Assembly: GCA_036659415.1 (NCBI GenBank)
Contig: JAVXCQ010000024.1
Coordinates: 1-23,632 of the forward strand
Direction of reading: 5' to 3'
Length of the DNA: 23,632 nucleotides
Source: JAVXCQ01 sp036659415
GTDB taxonomy: Bacteria; Bacillota; Negativicutes; Acidaminococcales; Acidaminococcaceae
The notes beneath the pieces are model-generated. The model was not told the DNA's origin. It did no database searches and was given only the letters and a program-made list of their open reading frames with translations. Positions 1 to 5,805 of this stretch are shown here, piece after piece (positions within the stretch are counted from its first letter, which is position 1; every line of letters starts with the position of its first letter). The position numbers were made by a program, and so were the translations under genes.

Positions 1-1
1 G

Positions 2-1231
2 CTTACGCCTAAAGAAAAATCCGCTATGCTCAAATATTATGAGCCTAAAGCGGATGGGAAAAGCGTATATGAAGTTATGGCTGACGCATACCGTGATTGG
101 AAATTGAAACGTGAACAGGGCAAAGGAACCTTTTTTGGAAAGCTCATGCAAAAGATTAAAGATTTTATCCATGCGGTAAAGAGAATGTTTGCTAAAACTG
201 ATGAAGTCGAAAACATCATGCGTGACATTGAAAGCGGCGAAGTGTGGAACAGGGATAGCGACGGGAATCCAATCCTCGGCGCAGCACTGTTGCGAGAAGA
301 TGTTGTAAAATGGAAAGAAACCATAAAAGATTTTCTTTCCGGCGTTCCGTTAAGAGGCCCTGTGTATATTATGCAAACGCCTATTGCTTTAGAACTCGCA
401 GGAGCAAAACATTTGCCCATAAGAATAGACCTAAGTATCGTGAGCAAGATATTGTTGGTCAAACACAGAAACGATGGCAGTATGAACCAAGATGTATTGG
501 AAAAGATTCCTGCTGCATTGGTAGACCCTATGCTTATATATAAATCTGACGATGTTAATGGTAAGCAAGTGCTAGTTTCCGTGTTGGAGCTTGAAGACGC
601 AAATGGTGATAATGTCATTGTTCCATTGATTTTAAATGAATTTGACAACCGCTATGTTATCAACAAAATTCAAACGGCTTACGGCAAGGAAGCGCTAAAA
701 AAACCTAACAGCAAATGGCTCGCTGATAGGTTGAAAGGAGGTAAATTGCAATATTTGAATAGAGAAAAAACCACTGCTTGGTCACAGTCCTTCGGGCTCC
801 AATTGCCCCTGGAGGTGACAAACAACAGTGGTTTATCTGTTTCAAGTATACCAACAGAGCAAGACCTTGTCAAGCGGCGTTTAAATTATCCCGAGCGGTA
901 CAGCGCTTCATCTACTGACATCAACTATTCTGTTCTTTCTTCCGATAACAGTCAATGGAAATTGCAAAAATCTTATGGTGAATTGGTAGGTGCAATGCAA
1001 AAAGCTTTGCCTACAGCAAAAGCGTATAGAGTGGACGATATCAACGATGAGATGGTGCGCTTTTTGCATATAAAAAAGACTGATGTATGTTTTAAACTGC
1101 CAAACGGAAATTACATATTTTTTTCACCCGAAGAAAAATCAGCCCTTCTAACTGGTTCTGATGCCGAAAATGCAAAAAAATGTGGAACATTAACGGAGAA
1201 GTTTGGGCGCAAGGTTATTTCCAGCTTCTAA
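2..1231 (+). CDS. Polyvalent mobile-element protein, 5'-partial (zincin tail, MuF C-terminal-like domain)
   Basis: The frame is open from the window edge and there is no ribosome binding site before the first ATG at 26, so the true start lies upstream. Numbering from that ATG, residues 1-75 plus eight codons before it match the tail of the zincin-like module found again at 1291-1584 (shared features: EK..M, A.xYxxW, IESxEVW). Residues about 95-260 resemble the phage MuF C-terminal domain: VYIMQTPIALELAGAK, LPAA/VDPMLIYKS-like and QSFGLQLP-like segments. A linker STDINYSVL follows at about residue 297, then an unidentified domain. The frame ends at 1231, but an A AAA AAA heptamer at 1174-1180 would carry ribosomes by -1 into the next frame. 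Such multi-domain proteins travel with phage DNA or conjugative elements and act in the recipient cell. The role here is inferred; the gene is probably decaying. Confidence 0.72.
   Translation, partial: LTPKEKSAMLKYYEPKADGKSVYEVMADAYRDWKLKREQGKGTFFGKLMQKIKDFIHAVKRMFAKTDEVENIMRDIESGEVWNRDSDGNPILGAALLREDVVKWKETIKDFLSGVPLRGPVYIMQTPIALELAGAKHLPIRIDLSIVSKILLVKHRNDGSMNQDVLEKIPAALVDPMLIYKSDDVNGKQVLVSVLELEDANGDNVIVPLILNEFDNRYVINKIQTAYGKEALKKPNSKWLADRLKGGKLQYLNREKTTAWSQSFGLQLPLEVTNNSGLSVSSIPTEQDLVKRRLNYPERYSASSTDINYSVLSSDNSQWKLQKSYGELVGAMQKALPTAKAYRVDDINDEMVRFLHIKKTDVCFKLPNGNYIFFSPEEKSALLTGSDAENAKKCGTLTEKFGRKVISSF
910..936 (+). repeat. Linker repeat copy 1 (encodes STDINYSVL)
   Basis: The 27-nt segment recurs at 2292-2318 with one mismatch. 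Both copies encode a linker between modules of the polyvalent protein. Confidence 0.85.
1174..1180 (+). other. A AAA AAA heptamer at the frame change between two polyvalent segments
   Basis: The upstream frame reads gcA AAA AAA tgt, which has the X XXY YYZ form of a -1 slippery site. A -1 slip puts the ribosome on the ATG at 1180 and continues into the 452-codon downstream frame. The zero frame stops 51 nt later at 1229-1231. Alternatives are a simple one-base indel in a homopolymer, through mutation or sequencing error, in a gene under decay. Confidence 0.5.
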
Positions 1232-2538
1232 TTGGCTCACGCATTGGCAAAATAATGCTTGCCGCAGACGGTAAAGATGGTGTTGCTTATCACGAGGTGT
1301 TTCATGCGGCATACGCAATGGTTCTAAACGATACAGAAAAGGAGTACATGCAAAAATGGGCAAATAAAAACAACACTTACAAAATTGACAATGAAGAATT
1401 TTTGGCTGAAAGCTATCTTTTATGGCTGAAAGAAAAGAACAAAATCAAGAATCACCCATTAGGGGAAATTTTCTTAAAGATTGCTAGTTTTGCCAGCAAC
1501 TTCATCAATAAAGTAATCCCATCTTTTAACAATTATTACACGCTATTTGAGAGGATTGAAAGTGATGAGGTATGGGAGCGTAATGGAGAAAAGAGTGTAT
1601 CAAAGGACGGAAATACAAGCTACAAAGTAACCAATGATAAAATCACTGGCGATACGCTGATTCCCGTTGTAGATGTAACCGGTCAACCGAAAGTTAATGT
1701 AAATAGCAATGCAGCAAAAGTCGAAATTGCCAAATCTTTAATCGGTAAAACATTCCGAATTATCGGCTCTGACGGTATTGGCAGAGTTGCTAGTACTGGT
1801 AATGGCAAGCACTTAATAAATTCTTCAAATGTTAGACGTAGAAATTCTTTAGATAGAAGAACTGCTTTATCTGCTATTGAAGATATATTAAATAATGCTG
1901 TTTATGTTGAAAAGCATAACGACGTTAGACATGATAGCGATACTCATTACATTGAATTGTATGCTGTCGCAAGAAGTGGTAAGGGTGTTACCCGCTTCCG
2001 CATTGTCGCAAAAGAGGGAGATAAAACTGCCGATGAATATGAAGTTAAAGACGCAAAATTTTATGACATAATAAAAGACGGAAAGTTACACGCCAACACG
2101 TTTGAAAACGTGTTGCCTGCAATCATACCAAATGGCATGAAAGGGCAGGTAATGGGTAACGTTCCGTCATCTGCTGTAAGAGTAGCAGATTTATTAAAAG
2201 GTGTCAAGGATAGAGAAGGAAATTTTTATGTAAATAAGGACGGTTCTTTAAATTATGAGGATAATATTCTTAATAGTGCATTAACCCCCTTATCTACCGA
2301 CATCAACTATTCTGTTCTCACCGGCGCAGAAAAATATCAAGCCGCATGGCACGGTTCACCGAATAATTTCGATGAATTTCTTCTTGATATGATTGGTGCA
2401 GGCGAGGGTAAGCTGGCTCATGATTGGGGGTTTTATCTTGCACAGGACAAGGAAATAGCTGATAATTATTGGTTCTTAGCAAAAAGTAGTTGGTCGCTAA
2501 ATTTTGCTTGCATACCGGTAGCGTATTTGATACAATAG
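1180..2538 (+). CDS. Polyvalent mobile-element protein, 3'-truncated (zincin, LPD3-like, partial ADP-ribosyltransferase)
   Basis: This is probably the frameshifted continuation of the preceding frame, because no ribosome binding site precedes the ATG at 1180. Residues 38-42 are HEVFH, an HExxH zinc-metalloprotease motif (nt 1291-1305), with acidic candidates for a third ligand near residues 72-77. Residues about 205-300 resemble the LPD3 domain of phage polyvalent proteins (LLxNAV.VEKH, aromatic-rich strand, later RFRIVAKE). A second STDINYSVL linker follows at about residue 372. Residues about 385-430 match the start of the ART-PolyVal fold: AAWHGSPNNFDEF, then IGAGEG and WGFYLAQDKEIADNY. 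Only about 45 residues of that domain remain, without its later catalytic parts. From about 2470 the translation has no family resemblance and runs through a host promoter at 2508-2536, so the 3' end is a truncation scar. Confidence 0.7.
   Translation: MWNINGEVWAQGYFQLLIGSRIGKIMLAADGKDGVAYHEVFHAAYAMVLNDTEKEYMQKWANKNNTYKIDNEEFLAESYLLWLKEKNKIKNHPLGEIFLKIASFASNFINKVIPSFNNYYTLFERIESDEVWERNGEKSVSKDGNTSYKVTNDKITGDTLIPVVDVTGQPKVNVNSNAAKVEIAKSLIGKTFRIIGSDGIGRVASTGNGKHLINSSNVRRRNSLDRRTALSAIEDILNNAVYVEKHNDVRHDSDTHYIELYAVARSGKGVTRFRIVAKEGDKTADEYEVKDAKFYDIIKDGKLHANTFENVLPAIIPNGMKGQVMGNVPSSAVRVADLLKGVKDREGNFYVNKDGSLNYEDNILNSALTPLSTDINYSVLTGAEKYQAAWHGSPNNFDEFLLDMIGAGEGKLAHDWGFYLAQDKEIADNYWFLAKSSWSLNFACIPVAYLIQ
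2292..2318 (+). repeat. Linker repeat copy 2 (encodes STDINYSVL)
   Basis: This is the second copy of the 27-nt linker at 910-936, directly before the partial ADP-ribosyltransferase-like module. Confidence 0.85.
2508..2536 (+). promoter_or_regulatory. Promoter of the GNAT acetyltransferase gene
   Basis: The -35 is TTGCAT (2508-2513), the spacer is 17 bp and the -10 is TACAAT (2531-2536). A TG one base before the -10 makes it an extended -10. It lies inside the last codons of the broken polyvalent frame, which suggests that this DNA is original chromosome. Confidence 0.6.
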
Positions 2539-2570
2539 GCGAGTAATTTCAATGCAAAGGGGATCCTATT

Positions 2571-2993
2571 GTGGAAATAAAGAAGGTCACTGCGGCTGAA
2601 GAGCTTAAGGCTGCTTTCCAAGTTCGTCTCGCTGTCTTCGTCCAGGAGCAAGGTGTGCCGGAAGAATGTGAGATAGATGAACATGAGGGTGAAGCGGAGC
2701 ATATTATACTTTGTGAAGCTAATCAAGTTATTGGTACGGCGCGGGTGCGGTATTTTGGTTGTTTAGCCAAAATGGAGCGTATTTGTGTGTTGCCCCAGTT
2801 CCGTAAATTGCGTGCAGGTGTGATGTTATTAGAAGGTTTAGAAAACTTGGCTCGAGCCAAGGGCATGACTAAGGCTAAACTACATGGCCAAAAACAGGCA
2901 GAAAATTTTTATCATAAACAAGGGTATCGTACTTCTTCGGAAATCTTCATGGAAGATGGCATTCCTCATCTCTTAATGCTTAAAACGTTATAA
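2571..2993 (+). CDS. GNAT-family N-acetyltransferase (ElaA/YjcF-like)
   Basis: The 140-residue protein is the size of a single GNAT domain, and it would transfer an acetyl group from acetyl-CoA to an unknown amine. The N-terminal FQVRLAVFVQEQGVPEECEID segment and the C-terminal AENFYHKQGYRTSSEIFMEDGIPH segment are typical of the ElaA/YjcF subgroup. The acetyl-CoA loop is at about residues 92-106 (LPQFRKLRAG), a degenerate form of the usual Q/RxxGxG/A. The start is GTG at 2571, chosen because AAAGGGG at 2556-2562 is well spaced. It has its own promoter and is monocistronic: a two-way terminator follows, shared with the convergent gene. The substrate cannot be inferred. Confidence 0.85.
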   Translation: MEIKKVTAAEELKAAFQVRLAVFVQEQGVPEECEIDEHEGEAEHIILCEANQVIGTARVRYFGCLAKMERICVLPQFRKLRAGVMLLEGLENLARAKGMTKAKLHGQKQAENFYHKQGYRTSSEIFMEDGIPHLLMLKTL

Positions 2994-3046
2994 AAAAATC
3001 CCCAACCGGTAGCTTGATACAACAAGCTGATCCGATTGGGGGTTTC
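2994..3046. terminator. Bidirectional intrinsic terminator
   Basis: CCCCAA...TTGGGG arms (from 3000 to about 3042) are extended inside by CGG/CCG and AGCTTG/CAAGCT pairing. A T-rich tract follows on the + strand and an A7 run (T-rich on the - strand) precedes it. It serves both the GNAT gene and the convergent gene. Confidence 0.75.
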
Positions 3047-4078
3047 TTATTTAGTGCCGGGGATATTTTCTAACAGTTTCAGTTCGGAGCCGTCAGTAAA
3101 ACGGACAAAAAGGATTTCTTCTTTAAGCTTCAAGTCGCCATCGGGACTATTAATCAATTCTTTTTCACTGGGAATAAAAGGATTAAGCGGCCAACTAAAG
3201 TTATAATTAATGGTGCTCCCTTTTTGGAAAGGCCCGGGAATAATGAATTTTTGAACAAAGATTTTTTCGGAATTTTTATTATAAACGGTAAGTTGTCCGA
3301 CAAACTCTGCTACTTGTTTTTCCGCTTTAAAGGTAATAGAAGGTTTGTACAAGAAGGCATAAGAGGCGCCGTAGCGTGAGTCTTTTTGGTGTTCAAACTT
3401 GCTGTTTTCAATAGCTAGCTTTGTTTTTATTTCCTTGGCAATGGGCAAATTGAGTTCGGCTAATTTGGCTTCCTTCGCTTTGGCTAAACTGGCTAGGAAT
3501 TGCTGAATATTGGTGATTTGCACGACACTCCAGGTATCGTCGCTAAGCTTACGCATTTTAATTTGCATCTTAAAATCTTGGTCAATTTGATTTTGGCGTA
3601 CGGTTACATCAAGATAGGCAATGTTGCCTTCGATTTTGGCATGGTCCACAGTTTTGTAGGTAGAAGCATAAAAGTCGGTTAAAGCGGTGAACTTTTTGGC
3701 TAAGACCTGGGAGGGAACTTTGTTATCGCTGTCCATGGAGCCTGTTTCGACATAACGTTTGGTTTGCTCCACCATGGAGCTGACGAAGTTTTGTTTGACT
3801 CCGGACATAATACCAGCTAAAAAGTCGCTGATGCCGTTAGTGTTGGGCTGTTGCAAGGTAGGGGCGATGACGTCGTCAAAGGCTTGGGAGTAAAAGGTTT
3901 CCAAATCAAAATGTTTTTCAAAAGTTGTCAAATCGTGTTGTTTGACGGCAGTTTTGATAATGTCGAGAGAGTACTCTGGTGTTTTCTTCATGCCGGAAAA
4001 TTGATACAGCATACCGGCGGTAATGCAAGCAATAATAGCTAACGCTATGATTAAGATTATTTTGGTGCGATGACGCAT
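3047..4078 (-). CDS. Membrane-anchored protein of unknown function (DUF2939-like)
   Basis: The 343-residue protein has a short basic N-terminus (MRHRTK) followed by one hydrophobic segment at residues 7-27, so it is probably anchored in the membrane with the rest outside the cytoplasm. IIAC ending at Cys18 also fits a lipobox, but the hydrophobic run continues past it, which favours a transmembrane anchor. Residues about 33-200 (SLDIIKTAVKQHDLTTFEKHFDL, later AKIEGNIAYLDVTV) resemble DUF2939 proteins, in which a helical segment precedes a small alpha/beta domain. I cannot name a function. The start is supported by TTAAGGAGGC just upstream and by a TATAAT promoter at 4120-4148. The gene is monocistronic and convergent with the acetyltransferase. 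Confidence 0.7.
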   Translation of the reverse strand: MRHRTKIILIIALAIIACITAGMLYQFSGMKKTPEYSLDIIKTAVKQHDLTTFEKHFDLETFYSQAFDDVIAPTLQQPNTNGISDFLAGIMSGVKQNFVSSMVEQTKRYVETGSMDSDNKVPSQVLAKKFTALTDFYASTYKTVDHAKIEGNIAYLDVTVRQNQIDQDFKMQIKMRKLSDDTWSVVQITNIQQFLASLAKAKEAKLAELNLPIAKEIKTKLAIENSKFEHQKDSRYGASYAFLYKPSITFKAEKQVAEFVGQLTVYNKNSEKIFVQKFIIPGPFQKGSTINYNFSWPLNPFIPSEKELINSPDGDLKLKEEILFVRFTDGSELKLLENIPGTK

Positions 4079-4119
4079 TTTAAACTGCCTCCTTAATTTA
4101 ATGGCTTTAGATTGGTTCT

Positions 4120-4148
4120 ATTATAGTGCTTGCGGGGAGGATAGTAAA
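4120..4148 (-). promoter_or_regulatory. Promoter of the membrane-anchored protein gene
   Basis: On the - strand the -10 is TATAAT (4125-4120) and the -35 is TTTACT (4148-4143), with a 17-bp spacer. Confidence 0.6.
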
Positions 4149-4184
4149 TATCTGAGTACCTAATAATTGGCAAAACTATTAAAT

Positions 4185-4214
4185 TTGGCAATTATTTTAG
4201 TTCTGTGGTATAAT
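4185..4214 (+). promoter_or_regulatory. Promoter driving a candidate small RNA
   Basis: The -35 is TTGGCA (4185-4190) and the -10 is a perfect TATAAT (4209-4214), with an 18-bp spacer. No + strand coding frame follows before the terminator at 4300-4336. Confidence 0.65.
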
Positions 4215-4220
4215 TACATT

Positions 4221-4337
4221 CTATTTATGGACTCTAATTGTTGCAAGGTGCTGAGCCCACCAAGCGACGGCGTACATTACTGCTAGAGTAATGCGCAGCA
4301 AAAAACCTCGTCGGCATTTTGCCGGCGAGGTTTTTTG
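4221..4337 (+). ncRNA. Candidate orphan small RNA, about 115 nt
   Basis: The segment between a good promoter and a strong terminator has no coding frame and is structured. It contains a GGTG/CACC hairpin (4247-4261), then a hairpin with CATTACT/AGTAATG (4275-4281/4287-4293) extended by GCG/CGC across a 2-nt bulge, then the terminator. TGCTG (4249-4253) can instead pair with CAGCA (4296-4300), and CGACG (4265-4269) with CGTCG in the terminator arm (4309-4313). That architecture is attenuator-like, yet the next gene is on the opposite strand. I do not recognise the RNA as a known class. Its place beside a redox regulator may or may not matter. Confidence 0.5.
4300..4337. terminator. Bidirectional intrinsic terminator
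   Basis: The hairpin AACCTCGTCGGC / GCCGGCGAGGTT has a loop of ATTTT type, with an A-run on one side and T6 on the other. It terminates the + strand small RNA and the - strand Crp/Fnr regulator gene, whose stop is at 4341. Confidence 0.8.
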
Positions 4338-4340
4338 TCG

Positions 4341-5003
4341 TTAGGACGGCGGGAACAAGGAAAATTCATTGCGGTTAAATTGTAGCAGACCCTCTGCCTG
4401 CATCTTACCTAATTCGCGCGAAAGGGCACTGCGATTTACACAAAGAAAATCTGCTAATTCATTACGGGAGTAAGCTAAGGTAAAAGTATTTTTCCCGGCT
4501 AGTTCTGTTTGTTGGGTGAAATAAAACATGAGCTTTTTGCGTAAACTGCGTTGGGACAGTAGGAGTAATTTACTGTTTAACAAAAGTGCCTTTTGGGCTA
4601 AAAGGCGTACTAAATTAGTATTTAGGTGCAGGCGTAGCTCTAAAGGCAGACCGATAGCCGTCAGATATTGGGGTGCAAGATACAGATAGGAACCTTTGGT
4701 CAAGGCGACCACACTGACGGGACTGGTTGCTAGTTGGGCACAGGTGAACACTTCGGCAAAGATATCACCGGCCGCCAAGGTGGAAAGAATTTCCCGATTG
4801 CCCAGAATATCTTCTTTAATGATTTGCACTTTCCCCGCTAACAAAATGGCAATGCCGAGCAGGGGGTCACCTTGTTTCAGCAGGTAATTATGCCGTTGAA
4901 AGCTTTTCTCCGGCGGTTGACTAAAAGCCAGTAAAGTTTTTAATTCTGACGGTGTAAAACCGGTAAACAGGGGAATTGTAAGTAAAAAATCCAATTTATT
5001 CAT
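4341..5003 (-). CDS. Crp/Fnr-family transcriptional regulator beside hcp
   Basis: The protein has 220 residues from the ATG at 5003. An in-frame TTG at 5033 lies inside the palindrome and lacks a ribosome binding site, whereas an AGAGAAG-like site precedes the ATG. An N-terminal cyclic-nucleotide-binding-type beta barrel (about 8-110, with NYLLKQGDP and LLAGKVQIIKED) is joined by a long dimerisation helix to a C-terminal winged helix-turn-helix (about 170-210, SRNELADFLCVNRSALSREL). No N-terminal Cys cluster like that of E. coli FNR is present, so an Fe-S oxygen sensor of that kind is unlikely. It is divergent from the ferredoxin-hcp pair, as HcpR-type nitrosative-stress regulators commonly are. 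HcpR identity is inferred from context; the effector is unknown. Confidence 0.85.
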   Translation of the reverse strand: MNKLDFLLTIPLFTGFTPSELKTLLAFSQPPEKSFQRHNYLLKQGDPLLGIAILLAGKVQIIKEDILGNREILSTLAAGDIFAEVFTCAQLATSPVSVVALTKGSYLYLAPQYLTAIGLPLELRLHLNTNLVRLLAQKALLLNSKLLLLSQRSLRKKLMFYFTQQTELAGKNTFTLAYSRNELADFLCVNRSALSRELGKMQAEGLLQFNRNEFSLFPPS

Positions 5004-5020
5004 TAAAACCACTTCTCTTT

Positions 5021-5034
5021 GTTGCAATTGCAAC
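5021..5034. promoter_or_regulatory. 14-nt palindromic operator candidate between the Crp/Fnr gene and hcp operon
   Basis: GTTGCAATTGCAAC is a perfect palindrome. Its right half forms a plausible -35 (TTGCAA, 5028-5033) with TATATT at 5052-5057, so a bound regulator would sit over the -35 of the ferredoxin-hcp promoter and in the leader of its own gene. Confidence 0.5.
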
Positions 5035-5057
5035 CGTATTTCTAACGTTATTATATT
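5028..5057 (+). promoter_or_regulatory. Likely promoter of the ferredoxin-hcp operon
   Basis: The -35 is TTGCAA (5028-5033) and the -10 is TATATT (5052-5057), with an 18-bp spacer. The overlapping AT-rich run makes the exact -10 uncertain. Confidence 0.4.
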
Positions 5058-5095
5058 ATACTGACCTTAGAAAGCCAAGGAGGAGTGAGAAAAAG

Positions 5096-5791
5096 ATGCT
5101 AAGAAAAGTAATTAAAATAGATGCCCAGCTGTGCAACGGTTGCGGAATTTGTGTAGGGGCTTGCCAAGAGGGTGCAATTGGCTTGGTTGAGGGTAAAGCT
5201 ACCCTTTTGCGTGATGATTATTGTGACGGACTGGGCAACTGTTTGCCGGTTTGCCCCATGCAGGCTATTAGCTTTGAAGAGCGGGAAGCGCTTGCTTTTA
5301 ACGAAGCGGAGGTGCAGGCCAATTTGCACAAACAGACAGCGACCAGTACCACTTGCCCGGGACAAGCCGCCCGTTTTTTGCACACAACATCGCCAGCGGT
5401 AACGACGCCCCTGGAGGACAGTAGTAGCTGTTTAGCACAATGGCCGGTACAAATACAGTTAGCACCGCTACAAGCACCCTATTTTGCAGGAGCACATTTA
5501 CTTTTGGCTGCCGATTGTGCCGCCTATGCTTACGGTAATTTTCATCGTGATTTTATGCAGGGACGCGTTACTTTGATTGGTTGTCCCAAACTAGACGGGG
5601 TAGACTATAGCGACAAATTAACGGCGATTTTACAAAATAACAATATTAAAAGTGTGACCATCGTGAAAATGGAAGTTCCTTGTTGTGCCGGCTTAGTTAC
5701 CGCGACGCAAAAGGCTCTGGCTAATTGTGGCAAAGTAATACCGTGGCAATACAAAATACTGTCTTTAGCAGGACAAGTAATAGAAGATTAA
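5096..5791 (+). CDS. Two-cluster [4Fe-4S] ferredoxin-domain protein, Hcp partner
   Basis: The protein has 231 residues. Residues about 1-60 form a bacterial-type ferredoxin domain with two cysteine groups (CNGCGICVGAC and CDGLGNCLPVCP), so it binds two [4Fe-4S] clusters. Residues about 60-110 are a linker. The C-terminal part (about 125-225) carries further conserved-looking cysteines in AADCAAYAYG, LIGCPKLDG and VPCCAGL, a region seen in ferredoxin-like proteins next to hcp in anaerobes. It probably passes electrons to Hcp, since no hcr gene is nearby; this is inferred from context. The start is supported by AAGGAGGAG at 5077-5085. The stop is followed 14 nt later by hcp, whose ribosome binding site abuts this gene's end, so they form one operon. 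Confidence 0.82.
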   Translation: MLRKVIKIDAQLCNGCGICVGACQEGAIGLVEGKATLLRDDYCDGLGNCLPVCPMQAISFEEREALAFNEAEVQANLHKQTATSTTCPGQAARFLHTTSPAVTTPLEDSSSCLAQWPVQIQLAPLQAPYFAGAHLLLAADCAAYAYGNFHRDFMQGRVTLIGCPKLDGVDYSDKLTAILQNNNIKSVTIVKMEVPCCAGLVTATQKALANCGKVIPWQYKILSLAGQVIED

Positions 5792-5805
5792 AGGAGGTTA
5801 GAACA

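Noticed and set aside
37..648. Minus-strand open frame of 203 codons opposite the polyvalent gene
   Set aside because: It has no ribosome binding site and a low-complexity Ser-rich translation; the plus frame carries recognisable domains.
5003..5033. Longer Crp/Fnr protein starting at a TTG within the palindrome
   Set aside because: It lacks a ribosome binding site; the ATG at 5003 gives a normal family N-terminus.
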